NCBI GenBank assembly: GCA_027492675.1 | Contig: JAPUEI010000050.1 | Span: 20,658 to 84,657 of the forward strand | Direction of reading: 5' to 3' | Source of the DNA: Propionibacteriaceae bacterium | GTDB lineage: Bacteria > Actinomycetota > Actinomycetes > Propionibacteriales > Propionibacteriaceae | DNA length: 64,000 nt | Shown here: positions 17,501 to 25,744 of the stretch, piece by piece | How the letters are laid out: each line of letters opens with the position of its first letter | Position numbering within the stretch: position 1 is the stretch's first letter | Notes under the pieces: model-generated | The model's database searches: none | Seen by the model: the letters and a program-made list of their open reading frames with translations, nothing else | Told to the model about the DNA's origin: nothing | Position numbers and translations under genes: made by a program

Positions 17501-17985
17501 GCGGGCGGCTGGAGCGCGGCGTCGAGCAGCTTGGCGTACGTCTCGACGGGGACCGCGAGCTTGTCGTCCTGGATGGGCATGCCGCCCTCGGCGATGTGGA
17601 ACACGCCCGCAGTCGTACGGCGGTCGTTCGCGGGATTGTGCAGCACGCCGTTCGCGAGGCGGTAGCTCGACAGCAGCGACGACGAGAAGGTGTCCGCGTC
17701 ACGGGGAAGGCTGAGCTCGCGCGCGAGACCAGGCTCGTCGAGGACGAGGGTGCGGCGGGGGAGCTTGGGTTGTACGGACGCGGCGGCCAGGTAGTCGTCG
17801 AGGAACTCCTGGATGCGGCGGTCGGCGGCGCACGGGCGGTCGGCCAGACGACGACTCAACTCACGGTTGCGGGCCAGGATCGGCGTCGCCAGCGTGAGGG
17901 CCTCGTCCGATCCCGCACCCTCCGGGAGGGGCAAGCCCTGCATCGCGAGTCGAAGGATCAGTGCCTCTGTTGTCAGCGCAGCCAT
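14557..17985 (-). CDS. PPi-type phosphoenolpyruvate carboxykinase (probable)
   Basis: This 1142-residue protein has the length and layout of the pyrophosphate-dependent PEP carboxykinases known from Propionibacterium freudenreichii, Actinomyces and Entamoeba. These enzymes interconvert oxaloacetate plus PPi with PEP, phosphate and CO2. The kinase-type phosphate-binding loop is TVSGGGKSEISKSLLDAF at about residues 465-482. Other family-like stretches are DGMCWTTPDELYNGGQAFK, WTGHTGCVILAPHLIT, NMLRVGFEEDGSWRLFSLR and TGKSPSTTGAGSEGALTKGP. Many databases still call it hypothetical. ATG 17985 has GGAGAG ahead of it; an upstream in-frame ATG would add 13 residues. It is a single-gene unit ending near a strong hairpin. 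Assignment is from recall of the family, not alignment. Confidence 0.72.
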   Translation of the reverse strand: MAALTTEALILRLAMQGLPLPEGAGSDEALTLATPILARNRELSRRLADRPCAADRRIQEFLDDYLAAASVQPKLPRRTLVLDEPGLARELSLPRDADTFSSSLLSSYRLANGVLHNPANDRRTTAGVFHIAEGGMPIQDDKLAVPVETYAKLLDAALQPPADALVLPWTSTFAEPARTWVSLLLRPLVVPATPDYPVDRTMETRFIVPGGLVANLDFVEGIFGNAGDPYLPENDASLDPKTWTGHTGCVILAPHLITLTKKSLGLPNVADATERQKRDGMCWTTPDELYNGGQAFKAVARDARGVVVTIIADNYFGYCKKEVKTQVSYAANLFGISEEEHSGGAICYPAYNLGQEFTDTFTPSEYALSEVLSSNPGRFVLQPEGHAKDTQLPGLTLIPSGASFSLRTQKVSWAGPKGEQYEIGLAAGHVYMSPNGYRVFSKPREADKTQWHLLGISPIATQCHKPATVSGGGKSEISKSLLDAFVFANAWTANFDSDIEAVADLIAADYCDRYTDPAGNTDHRAVLSPERSLGSVIKLMTPSADYSDAYNAKIRAIPAHVKELLYLVKRYYSPEWGDDWRSHFSVGIINGRLGNMVRLDGDKVVVNMLRVGFEEDGSWRLFSLRPDFSPAVKVQTEDDITASTVLPSAEAPLDFSSRRGLKDARAFARGKSALSRKYVKNCEELLFQRPDDAIHRGYDKQAERDIAGGGTFLSNFEPLTTSDAAAMVADAVGFSQFTTPMKTLLSEFAEGTQESPAYVVSSANPRLVGGKPSKNPRYLQVRPDRSNPVATELARIADHLLHHRPLSEFAPLPVDIVAAGRRNNPPEADAPALCSYNPLHFMELPELFMEFISSMTGKSPSTTGAGSEGALTKGPFNMLPSIIDLNAAFLSYALTGYDGWISSAGYIGPKVRVDHDVSLLVPEVFSRMSPAERDAAWLIENGYLDPIADITRGGTTIEASRLGYRINARFVSTFFGRIFLHPDTVFTPEMLAPELQDADVYADSVEVIVETHRRVAQSYIDDGTIAMAIPPLRALLELMATGHSAEGWALHSPELREQFTRDHVLASEWYAARLAAKQTADIRHYEEAAARLELFQSEDANADPVERLHVQQRLADTYAELGRVKNDAYRVGLVGTLGLQPL

Positions 17986-18111
17986 GGGGCCATTCTCTCC
18001 ACCGGGTGTGACGGGCTGCGTCACTGCCCAGACTCCGGGCAGCGCTCGCCGAGTGTCAGAGCTGTCCGAGGGCCTGCCTAGAGTGGGTAGCGGTAAGGGG
18101 GGTGGTCGGTG

Positions 18112-19026
18112 ATGAGGTCCTGGCTGGTGAAGGTCGTGGCGGTGCTCGCCGCGCTTGTGCTCGCCGCCTGCAGCGGCCCGCCGGCGACGAACCAGACCCG
18201 CGAGCCCACGCCGTCATGGTCCACGCCGAGCGGCACGCCGTTCGTGACCGGACAGCACACGAACGTCGCGTACGGCACGCACAAGGCCCAGATGATGGAC
18301 CTGTGCTACCCGCCGAGCCGCCCGACCAACACCAGCGGGTTCCTGCTCATCCACGGAGGTGGTTGGTCGTCGGGGAACAAGGGCGACTTCGCCGGGCTGT
18401 GCGCGACGATCGCCAGGCTGGGGTACGTGGCGGCGACGATCGACTACCGGATGTTCGGCGACGGCGCGACGTACGCCGACATGCTCGCCGACATCGATCT
18501 CGCCCTGGCGACGTACAGAGATGTGGCACGTACGGACGGGTGGCCGGTCACGAAGGTCGCCCTCCTCGGCGCCTCGGCGGGGGCGCACCTGTCGCTGATG
18601 TACGCCTACACCCGCGAGCCCACGCTCCCGATCGGGTTCGTCGTGGGGATGGGCTCGCCCACGGACTTCCTCGACCCCGCGTACCTGGCGGCGGCCGGTG
18701 ACGCCCAGTACGAGCAGCTGACCCACCTGCTCGGCGTGAGCGTGACCAAGGACACCGTCGACCAGCGTCGGGCAGCCATCGAGGCCGCGTCGCCGGCGTA
18801 CAGGGTCACCGCGAGCGCGCCGCCGACGATCCTCGCCCACGGCTCGAAGGACACGCTCGTGCCGTACTCGAACGCTGTCCTGCTCTCGGCGCGGCTAGCG
18901 GCGGTGGGCGTGCCCTACGAGCTGCTGACGTACCCCCACTCCGGCCACGACCTCGCCGCCGATCCGGACGTCAACAACCGCTTCCTCAGCCTGGTGCTGG
19001 AGTACGCATCCCGCTACCTGGAGTAG
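18112..19026 (+). CDS. Alpha/beta-hydrolase (esterase-like) lipoprotein
   Basis: A 304-residue exported lipoprotein. The signal is MRSWLVKVVAVLAALVLAAC with lipobox LAAC, followed by a Pro/Thr linker. The catalytic domain resembles the feruloyl-esterase/BD-FAE group. It has oxyanion motif LIHGGGWSSG, nucleophile motif LLGASAGAHL, the acid in HGSKDTLVPY and the histidine in HSGHDL. Its substrate is probably an acyl ester in the envelope or environment. GTG 18109 is directly upstream and in frame, so the start is uncertain by one codon. Confidence 0.8.
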   Translation: MRSWLVKVVAVLAALVLAACSGPPATNQTREPTPSWSTPSGTPFVTGQHTNVAYGTHKAQMMDLCYPPSRPTNTSGFLLIHGGGWSSGNKGDFAGLCATIARLGYVAATIDYRMFGDGATYADMLADIDLALATYRDVARTDGWPVTKVALLGASAGAHLSLMYAYTREPTLPIGFVVGMGSPTDFLDPAYLAAAGDAQYEQLTHLLGVSVTKDTVDQRRAAIEAASPAYRVTASAPPTILAHGSKDTLVPYSNAVLLSARLAAVGVPYELLTYPHSGHDLAADPDVNNRFLSLVLEYASRYLE

Positions 19027-19032
19027 CGAGTC

Positions 19033-19455
19033 TCAGCTCTGGGAGGCCGCGACCGCCTCGAGGTCCGCGGGGCCGAACGCCTGCGGAAGCACCTGGGCCA
19101 TGGTGAGCGCCCCTTCGGGCGTGAGCAGCTGCATGGCAGGCCCACCGTTCTCGTACAAGATCTGTCGGCAGCGGCCGCACGGCATGATCACGGTGCCCTC
19201 GCCGTTGACGCACACCACGTGGGTCAGGCGACCGCCGCCGGTGGCGTGCAGCTGGCTGACCAGCCCGCACTCGGCGCACAGCGCCACCCCGTACCCCGCG
19301 TTCTCGACGTTGCACCCCACGAGCAGCCGACCGTCGTCCGCCAGCCCGGCGGCCCCGACGTGGTAATGGCTGTACGGGGCGTAGGCACGCGCGGCGACCT
19401 CGGTCGCCGCCTGCCGCAGGGTCTCCCACTCGGTCGCACTCACACGCTCGGTCAC
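19033..19455 (-). CDS. cdd: Cytidine deaminase
   Basis: A 140-residue enzyme that deaminates cytidine and deoxycytidine in pyrimidine salvage. The N-terminal APYSHYHVGAAGL, the zinc and catalytic motif NVENAGYGVALCAECG (Cys-Ala-Glu) and the second zinc pair PCGRCRQ are all present. Length fits homotetrameric Cdd. GTG 19455 is chosen because the reading frame upstream loses family similarity. It is convergent with the esterase gene, with a 6-bp gap. Confidence 0.92.
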   Translation of the reverse strand: MTERVSATEWETLRQAATEVAARAYAPYSHYHVGAAGLADDGRLLVGCNVENAGYGVALCAECGLVSQLHATGGGRLTHVVCVNGEGTVIMPCGRCRQILYENGGPAMQLLTPEGALTMAQVLPQAFGPADLEAVAASQS

Positions 19456-19600
19456 CCGGCCACTGTATCGGCGCGCCCATGCCGCGCACCGGCTCGCGGG
19501 CGACCCTGTGGTCGTGATCCTGCTCCCGAGGTGTGGCACGCATGGTGCTGGGTACCAGTGAGTCCCTAGAGTGACAGCCCAACGACCAACGGGAGCGTGC

Positions 19601-21955
19601 GTGACAAACCTCATGCCTACGGAGTCCGACACCGCCGAGTGGGGCGCGGCCACCTGGCCATTGGGCGCCCACGTGGTCTCCGACACCGAGGTCACGTTCG
19701 CGGTGTACGCACCGGCGGCCACCCGCGTCGAGCTCGAGCTGTACACCGACGCGATCGGATCCGATGCGTTCGCCTGGTTCGCGCTGACACGGTGTACGGA
19801 TGGCATCTGGCGCGGCAAGCTCGAGCACGTCGGCGCCGGGGCGATGTACGCCTACCGCTGCTGGGGTGCCAACTGGCCGTACGACGAGGAGTGGGCCCGC
19901 GGCGGCTCCGCGGCCGGGTACGTCTCGGACGTCAGCGAAGCGGGCGACCGGTTCAACCCCAACAAGGCGCTGTACGACCCGTACGCCCGCGAGATCACGC
20001 ATTCGCAGAGCTCGGACGCGATCCTGGCTGCCGGCGGCGAGCTCGGCGTCTTCGGCACGGGCCACGACGACTTCAAGGGCCGGCCGCGCCGCGAGGCCGA
20101 CTCCGGTCCGTACGTGCCGAAGGGGATCGTCATCGACGAGGTCCCCTGGACTGCGCCGAAGCCCGAGCTGCCCGCCGAGCAGGCCGCCATCTACGAGGCC
20201 CACGTCAAGGGGCTCACCAAGCACCCGACCGCGACGACGCTCTCGACCCTGCTCGCCGAGACGCCTGGCTTCGAGCACGTACAGGACGTTCCTGACGAGC
20301 TGCGGGGTACGTACGCGGGCGCGGCCTACCTCGCGCCGTACCTCCAGTCGCTCGGCATGACCGCGATCGAGCTGCTCCCCGTGCACCAGACCAACGCGTC
20401 GGAGTCGGGGGAGAACGGCACCGCGAACTGGTGGGGCTACCAGACGGCCGCCTACTTCGCGCCGAACCGCGACTTCGCCCACGACCGGTCGCCGGGTGGC
20501 CCGACGCGCGAGTTCGCGGCGATGGTGCAGGCCTTCCACGACGCGGGCATCGAGGTCTACCTCGACGTCGTCTACAACCACACCGCCGAGGGCGGGAACT
20601 GGGGCGGCGAGGTCGACACCACAGGCTTCGTGTCGATGGGTGGCTTCGCGACGCCCGCGTACTACGTGCTGAGCGACGAGCTCACCCTCGTGGACGGCGC
20701 CACCGGCTGCTCGAACCAGCTGAACTTCTCCTCGGACGTGACGCAGCGGCTGGTGCTCGACTCGCTGGCGTACTGGTGCGACCTCATGGGCGTCGACGGC
20801 TTCCGGTTCGACCTGGCGCCGGTCCTCGGTCGCACGCCGAACGCGTTCGAGCGGAACAACTGGCACCAGCAGCGCAGGTTCTTCAGCCAGCACCCGCTGC
20901 TCACGGCGATTCGCGACTTCGCGGCCGACCGCAACATCGAGGTGATCGCCGAGGCGTGGGACCTGTGGGGGTACGAGGTCGGCAACTTCCCCAGCGGCTG
21001 GGGCGAGTGGAACGGCCGCTACCGCGACACGATGCGCTCGTTCTGCAAGGGCGACGCGAACACGCAGGCGTTCATCGACCAGTTCAACGGCGACTACGCC
21101 CACTTCTCCGACCAGGGCGGTCCGCAGCACTCCGTCGACCTGGTGACCGCGCACGACGGGTTCACACTCGCCGACCTGGTGAGCTACAACACCAAGATCA
21201 ACGACCAGCCGTACCCGTTCGGCCCCTCAGACGGCGGCTCTGACTCCAACCTGAGCTGGGATTCTGGCGGCAATCAGGCGTTCCGGCGGCAGCGGATCCG
21301 CAACTTCATCACGCTGCTGTTCCTGTCGCGCGGGGTGCCGATGATCGTCTCCGGCGACGAGTACGGGCGGACGCAGAACGGCAACAACAACCCCTGGTGC
21401 CTCGACACGATCGGGATCTGGAACAACTGGGCCTCTGTCGGCACGAATGCGCCGCAGGAGGTGCCTGTCGACCCTGACCACCCCGAGCTCCGCAGCCACA
21501 ACAACCTCGGCAAGGGGTCGACGCCGGACCGGGTGAACCCGCTGCTGGTGTTCACGGCCTACCTCGCGGGTCTGCGCAAGGGGCATCCCGGGCTGCACCA
21601 GCGCACGTACGCCGACGCCGAGCTCGGCTCGGGCAACGACGTCACGTACCTGTTCAGCGGCACGTCGTACGAGTCGCAGCCCGGCTACGCCGACCGCAGC
21701 CTCAGCGTGCTGATCGACTGTACGGAGGTGGGTGAGGCCGGCGACCTGCTCGTGCTGGTCAACATGGCCGACGCGGACGTGACGTACACGCTGCCGCCGA
21801 CGACCGCTGACCGTCCGTGGAGGCGGATCATCGACACGGCAAGCCGGTACGAGGCGGACGCCAACCACTGGCCGGGCACCACGGGCGACCTGGTCGACGG
21901 TCACTACGACGTCGCGGCCTGGAGCATCGCGGTCTGCGCGAACCCCAAGATCTGA
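19601..21955 (+). CDS. glgX: Glycogen debranching enzyme/isoamylase (GH13)
   Basis: A 784-residue cytoplasmic GH13 enzyme that hydrolyses alpha-1,6 branches of glycogen. The N-terminal CBM48-like region (about 20-100) has VTFAVYAPAATRVEL and YAYRCWGANWPYDEEW. The catalytic barrel has DVVYNHTAEG, nucleophile Asp in GVDGFRFDLAP, acid Glu in EVIAEAWDLWGYEVG and a third acid in TAHDGFTLAD. The sequence GDEYGRTQNGNNN is typical of GlgX/TreX. GTG 19601 follows GGGAGCG; another in-frame GTG lies at 19571. It stands alone and is followed by a 22-bp-period repeat array. Confidence 0.9.
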   Translation: MTNLMPTESDTAEWGAATWPLGAHVVSDTEVTFAVYAPAATRVELELYTDAIGSDAFAWFALTRCTDGIWRGKLEHVGAGAMYAYRCWGANWPYDEEWARGGSAAGYVSDVSEAGDRFNPNKALYDPYAREITHSQSSDAILAAGGELGVFGTGHDDFKGRPRREADSGPYVPKGIVIDEVPWTAPKPELPAEQAAIYEAHVKGLTKHPTATTLSTLLAETPGFEHVQDVPDELRGTYAGAAYLAPYLQSLGMTAIELLPVHQTNASESGENGTANWWGYQTAAYFAPNRDFAHDRSPGGPTREFAAMVQAFHDAGIEVYLDVVYNHTAEGGNWGGEVDTTGFVSMGGFATPAYYVLSDELTLVDGATGCSNQLNFSSDVTQRLVLDSLAYWCDLMGVDGFRFDLAPVLGRTPNAFERNNWHQQRRFFSQHPLLTAIRDFAADRNIEVIAEAWDLWGYEVGNFPSGWGEWNGRYRDTMRSFCKGDANTQAFIDQFNGDYAHFSDQGGPQHSVDLVTAHDGFTLADLVSYNTKINDQPYPFGPSDGGSDSNLSWDSGGNQAFRRQRIRNFITLLFLSRGVPMIVSGDEYGRTQNGNNNPWCLDTIGIWNNWASVGTNAPQEVPVDPDHPELRSHNNLGKGSTPDRVNPLLVFTAYLAGLRKGHPGLHQRTYADAELGSGNDVTYLFSGTSYESQPGYADRSLSVLIDCTEVGEAGDLLVLVNMADADVTYTLPPTTADRPWRRIIDTASRYEADANHWPGTTGDLVDGHYDVAAWSIAVCANPKI

Positions 21956-22043
21956 GGCTCGGGGAGAGGTCTCGTACTCCTTGGGGAGAGAAGTGAGACC
22001 CCTTCGCGAGAGACCTTAGGACGCTTCGCGAGAGACGTTGGGT
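21956..22043. repeat. 22-bp tandem array, four units (GAGAG orientation)
   Basis: Four consecutive units of exactly 22 bp begin one base after the glgX stop. GAGAG occurs at 21964, 21986, 22008 and 22030. Surrounding bases vary (CTCGGGGAGAG, CTTGGGGAGAG, CTTCGCGAGAG twice). The last two units run into the convergent merR gene and encode its final residues. Confidence 0.85.
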
Positions 22044-22381
22044 TCGGTCGCCCAGCGGCTGACGAGCGTCCGCGCCTTGGCGAGCTGCTCGGCGCGCTCA
22101 TCGAGCATCGAGTACAGCTGGCTGGCGAACGAGTCGCGGGCGCGGGGCTCGGTGTGGGCGGGCAGGTACATGCGGATGTCCTTCAGCGGTACGCCGGCGT
22201 GGCGCAGCGCCTGGATCACCTCGAGCTCGGTGATGTCGTCCTCGTGGTAGCGACGGTGGCCGCTGCGATCGCGGTGCGGCGCCAGGAGACCTGAGGTCTC
22301 GTAGAACCGGATCGTCTCGACCGGCAACCCCGTGCGATCGGCGACCACGCCGATCGAATGTCCGCTATCTGTTTTCCCCAC
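22016..22381 (-). CDS. MerR-family transcriptional regulator
   Basis: The product is 121 residues with an N-terminal MerR winged helix (HSIGVVADRTGLPVETIRFY). The wing GLLAPHRDRSGHRRYHEDD follows, then a coiled-coil dimerisation helix (residues 75-115). No C-terminal effector domain and no cysteine cluster are present, so the signal is unknown. The start is uncertain: GTG 22381 keeps the HTH near the N-terminus, and TATCCT upstream could be a -10 for a leaderless transcript. The C-terminal residues NVSREAS are encoded inside the 22-bp tandem array. Confidence 0.75.
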   Translation of the reverse strand: MGKTDSGHSIGVVADRTGLPVETIRFYETSGLLAPHRDRSGHRRYHEDDITELEVIQALRHAGVPLKDIRMYLPAHTEPRARDSFASQLYSMLDERAEQLAKARTLVSRWATEPNVSREAS

Positions 22382-22544
22382 GAACGAGAGGATAGGCAAG
22401 CGCGCGTCCCGACCTCGCTCAGGTTGGAACACTTCAATCTTCGGGCTGTCATCTGGGCGCGTTCGCGCTTGCCAGAGCACAGACGCGGTGGCGACCGGCG
22501 GATGAGGGATGTCTTTTCTCTCACGAAATGCGGCCGACTCAATT

Positions 22545-22602
22545 CGCCCCCAACTCGCGTCAATCAGCCACTTTCGGCGCCGTTCGGTGCGAGTTGGGGG
22601 CG
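22545..22602. repeat. Palindrome CGCCCCCAACTCGC/GCGAGTTGGGGGCG
   Basis: A perfect 14-bp inverted repeat with a 30-bp loop lies in the 284-bp gap between merR and the ECF sigma gene. It ends 63 bp before the sigma start codon. It could be an operator, a transcript hairpin or one of the extragenic palindromes seen elsewhere here. Nothing else is evident in the gap. Confidence 0.7.
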
Positions 22603-22665
22603 GATCGGCTCAGGTCTCACACCCCGCTGCCCGTAACATCCGCCCCGGAAGGTGGATTACCAAGT

Positions 22666-23136
22666 ATGGACTTCGAAGACTTCTACGGCCGGTACGTCGA
22701 TCGAGTGGCTTCGTACGTCCTGCGGCACGCGTCCATACGGGACGCGGAGGACATCGTCGCCGAGACCTTCACGGTCGCCTGGCGCAAGCGGATCGAGCGG
22801 TTGGCTGATCCGATGCCCTGGCTGATCGTGACCGCGCGCAACATCACGCGGCAGACCCGGCGCAAGGAGGTCGGCGCGGGCGAACTGGTCGCCCGGCTCA
22901 CCGACCTGATCGAGACGTCATCGCCATCGGCGGAGGTCACCGCCCTGCGACGTACGGAGATCACGGACCTCCTCGCCGGCCTCGACGAACTGTCCCGTGA
23001 GGCGTTGCTCCTCACGACCTGGGATGGGCTGTCCGGGATCGATGCCGCCCGCGTGCTGGGGATCACCCCCGGCGCACTCCGCGTCCGCGTCCATCGCGCA
23101 CGCGCCGCCATGAAGGAGGTTCCCGTCCATGAATGA
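22666..23136 (+). CDS. ECF-type RNA polymerase sigma factor
   Basis: A 156-residue sigma-70-family factor. Region 2 is FEDFYGRYVDRVASYVLRHA with DAEDIVAETFTVAWRKRIER. The linker is short. Region 4 is LSREALLLTTWDGLSGIDAA with RVLGITPGALRVRVHRARA. ATG 22666 follows GGAAGGTGG. The next gene starts within its last codons and encodes a single-pass membrane protein, the classic arrangement of a sigma/anti-sigma pair. Confidence 0.88.
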   Translation: MDFEDFYGRYVDRVASYVLRHASIRDAEDIVAETFTVAWRKRIERLADPMPWLIVTARNITRQTRRKEVGAGELVARLTDLIETSSPSAEVTALRRTEITDLLAGLDELSREALLLTTWDGLSGIDAARVLGITPGALRVRVHRARAAMKEVPVHE

Positions 23137-24130
23137 TCTCGACGAGCTCATGGAGCTCACGCCCAGTCACGCATCCGTACTCCTTGTCGACCCCGTGGAG
23201 CTCGCCGACCGCGCGGGTCGGTCCGCGCGGGTGGCTCGCCGCCGGGCAAACGGATGGGTTGCGGGGCTGTCGGCGAGTGGCGTGACGGTCGCGGTGGCGA
23301 TCGGGGCGCTGTTCATCCAGCCCATGTGGGGGATGCCGGCCGCATCGCCTTCCTCGGCCGCCCGGCCCTACCCGTCGTCCACTCCCATGTCGAGCTTCGT
23401 GCCAATGAACGCGGGAGACGGCCCGGCCGACTACAGCGCCGCCCGGGTGGCGTACGGGAAGCTCAGCGGTCAGAGTGCGCCCGACCGGCTCTGCGTCCCC
23501 TCGCGCGACCTCACGACGTGTACGGTCACGCTTCCGGTCACAGGGCTGACCTGGGACCAGGTCTCGTGGGCGCTCCCGGGGAGCTCCCGGTCGGCGGACG
23601 CGGTCGTGTGGGGCTACTTCGACGGCACGACGCTGCACGCGACGACCGTCACGCGCCAGGAGGATACGAGCATCTCGTACAGCAGTCCTGTGCCCACCCC
23701 AGCGGCCCCGACCGTCCCGCTCATCAGCTGTGATCGCACGTTGGAGGGAACTCTCATGCAGCTGCAGCCGGGCCTGAAGGCGGAGGCGCTGGCCGCGTAC
23801 TGGATGGATCCTGACCATTCACGCCTGATGGTCGCCACGACAGGAGACCTCGATGCCGCGGCTGTCACGGTCAGGAAGTACTGGTCCGGCAACGCGTGCA
23901 TCGGCAAGGTTCCGCCGACGGGCCCGCTGTCCGAGTTGCTGGCCGCGGCAGAGCGACTGCGGGGCGCCAAGATCGCCGGGGTGATCTCGGCCTCGGCCGC
24001 CGACTACCCGGGTGGCGTCCTCGAGGTGGACGTCGTGGCCAACGTTCCCGGCCTTCGTGAGCGCGTGGTCGAGGTGGTCGGGACCTCGGTGCCTCTGACG
24101 ATCGTCCCGGCGCTGGCGACGACGAGCTAG
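23129..24130 (+). CDS. Putative membrane-anchored anti-sigma factor
   Basis: A 333-residue protein with a short cytoplasmic N-terminus (1-40, MNDLDELMELTPSHASVLL), one transmembrane segment (about 41-68) and a large extracytoplasmic domain rich in Thr, Ser and Pro. No zinc-finger anti-sigma motif (HxxxCxxC) is present, so the assignment rests on topology and the 8-bp overlap with the sigma gene. The outer domain shows no family I recognise; it has single cysteines in DRLCVPS, TTCTV, ISCDR and NACIG that could form disulfides. Confidence 0.65.
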   Translation: MNDLDELMELTPSHASVLLVDPVELADRAGRSARVARRRANGWVAGLSASGVTVAVAIGALFIQPMWGMPAASPSSAARPYPSSTPMSSFVPMNAGDGPADYSAARVAYGKLSGQSAPDRLCVPSRDLTTCTVTLPVTGLTWDQVSWALPGSSRSADAVVWGYFDGTTLHATTVTRQEDTSISYSSPVPTPAAPTVPLISCDRTLEGTLMQLQPGLKAEALAAYWMDPDHSRLMVATTGDLDAAAVTVRKYWSGNACIGKVPPTGPLSELLAAAERLRGAKIAGVISASAADYPGGVLEVDVVANVPGLRERVVEVVGTSVPLTIVPALATTS

Positions 24131-24148
24131 CGCCCGCATCCGTACGAC

Positions 24149-25642
24149 TCAGGTGTGGCCTGGGAAGTCGAAGCTGGCGGCCGCGGCCCGCTGGTCCTGA
24201 TGGGGCCAGCGGGTCGTGATGGCCTTGGCGCGCGTGTAGAAGCGGACCGCCTCGGGGCCGTGGGCGTGGTGATCGCCGAACAGGGAGTCCTTCCAGCCGC
24301 CGAAGGAGTAGTAGCCGACCGGTACGGGGATCGGCACGTTCACGCCGACCATGCCGACCTGGATCTGCTCGGTGAAGACCCTTGCCGCCTCGCCGCTGGC
24401 GGTGAAGATGGCCGTGCCGTTCCCGTACGGCGAGCTGTTCACCAGCGCGATCGCCTCGTCGAGCGTGTCGACCTCCATGACGACCAGCAGGGGGCCGAAG
24501 ACCTCGTCGCAGTACGCGCGCATGGTGGGCCGTACGTGGCGCAGCACGGTCGGGCCGACGAAGAAGCCCTCCTCGTAGCCGGCCACCACGAGCCCGCGAC
24601 CGTCGACGACCGCCTCGGCGCCGCCAGCAACGGCCTCGTCCACGAAGTCGATGACCCGCTGCCGCGAGGCCGCCGTGATGACCGGTCCCATGGTCGTCGT
24701 GGCCTGGTCACCGGGGCCGACGACGATCGCCTCCGCCTCCGCCTTGAGCGCTGCCACCAGCGCGTCACCCGCGCCGCCGACGGCGACCGCCACCGGTACG
24801 GCCATGCAGCGCTCGCCTGCAGATCCGAAGGCGCCCGCCGCGATCTGGGAGGCGGCGAAGGCCATGTCGGCGTCCGGCATCACGACGGCGTGGTTGTTCG
24901 CGCCGCCCAACGCCTGTACGCGCTTGCCTGCCAACATGCCCTGCGCCTGTACGTACCTCGCGATCGGCGTCGACCCCACGAAGGAGACGGCCGCGATGTC
25001 GGGGTGGGCGAGGATCGCGTCCACCGCGTCCTTCCCGCCGTGGACCACCTGGAACACGCCATCGGGGAGCCCGGCCCGCCTGTACAGCTCGGCGATCATG
25101 TTCGAGGCCGACGGGTCGCGCTCGCTCGGCTTGAGGATGAACGCGTTGCCGCACGCGACGGCGATCGGATGCATCCACATCGGCACCATGGCGGGGAAGT
25201 TGAACGGCGTGATGCCGGCGACGACCCCCAGCGGCTGGCGCATGCTGTGCACGTCGACGCCGGTGGAGACGTTGCTGGAGTAGCCGCCCTTGAGGTGCGA
25301 CGCGATCCCGCACGCGAACTCCACCGACTCACGCCCCCGGGCGATCTCGCCGGCCGCGTCGGGGACCGTCTTGCCGTGCTCACGGCTGATGACCCGCGCC
25401 AGGGCGTCCGTGTTCTCGACGAGGAGCTGCCGGAACGCGTACAGCACCTCCGTGCGCTTGGCCAGGGATGCGGCAGACCAGGTACGAGCCGCGCGTACGC
25501 CCTCCTGCACCGCGCGGTCGACCACGGCCGCGTCAGCGAGCGCGACGGCACCGATCGGGGATCCCGTCGAGGGGTCGAGGATGGGCTGCGTGGCGCCGGT
25601 CGACTCGACTTCGGCACCGCCGATCCAGTGGGACACGGTCAT
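24149..25642 (-). CDS. mmsA: Methylmalonate-semialdehyde dehydrogenase (CoA-acylating)
   Basis: A 497-residue NAD-dependent aldehyde dehydrogenase of the MmsA/IolA type. It converts malonate or methylmalonate semialdehyde to acetyl- or propionyl-CoA in valine and inositol breakdown. Family motifs are GITPFNFPAMVPMWM, FILKPSERDPSAS, SFVGSTPIARYV, LGGANNHAVVMPDAD and FGSAGERCMA with the catalytic cysteine. The C-terminal FGGWKDSLFGD is also typical. It is divergent from a GntR regulator, and both promoters carry ATGTC/GACAT dyads. The same dyad occurs before iolB, so a role in inositol catabolism is likely. Confidence 0.9.
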   Translation of the reverse strand: MTVSHWIGGAEVESTGATQPILDPSTGSPIGAVALADAAVVDRAVQEGVRAARTWSAASLAKRTEVLYAFRQLLVENTDALARVISREHGKTVPDAAGEIARGRESVEFACGIASHLKGGYSSNVSTGVDVHSMRQPLGVVAGITPFNFPAMVPMWMHPIAVACGNAFILKPSERDPSASNMIAELYRRAGLPDGVFQVVHGGKDAVDAILAHPDIAAVSFVGSTPIARYVQAQGMLAGKRVQALGGANNHAVVMPDADMAFAASQIAAGAFGSAGERCMAVPVAVAVGGAGDALVAALKAEAEAIVVGPGDQATTTMGPVITAASRQRVIDFVDEAVAGGAEAVVDGRGLVVAGYEEGFFVGPTVLRHVRPTMRAYCDEVFGPLLVVMEVDTLDEAIALVNSSPYGNGTAIFTASGEAARVFTEQIQVGMVGVNVPIPVPVGYYSFGGWKDSLFGDHHAHGPEAVRFYTRAKAITTRWPHQDQRAAAASFDFPGHT

Positions 25643-25677
25643 GGGCGACTCCTTGAGCGGTGGCTACCTGGGCACTA

Positions 25678-25691
25678 TATGTCAGGACATA
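25678..25691. promoter_or_regulatory. Operator TATGTCAGGACATA upstream of mmsA
   Basis: A perfect dyad TATGTC-AG-GACATA lies 36 bp upstream of the mmsA start. Eleven of 14 positions match AATGTACGGACATA in front of iolB. It is probably bound by the divergent GntR regulator. Its core resembles my recollection of the GntR-type IolR site of Corynebacterium glutamicum. Confidence 0.65.
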
Positions 25692-25744
25692 GATGCCGGT
25701 CTACCTGTGGCCGGTCAGGCGATGGGTGAACCTGGAGTGCGTAC

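Noticed and set aside
14557..18081. Long open frames antisense to the PEPCK gene
   Set aside because: They are mirror frames of a GC3-rich gene. Their proteins are Arg/Val/Gly-rich with no family motifs, whereas the minus-strand product has family motifs and a ribosome binding site.
23129..24130. Zinc-binding anti-sigma (ZAS) factor
   Set aside because: The HxxxCxxC motif is absent. The anti-sigma call rests on topology and gene overlap only.
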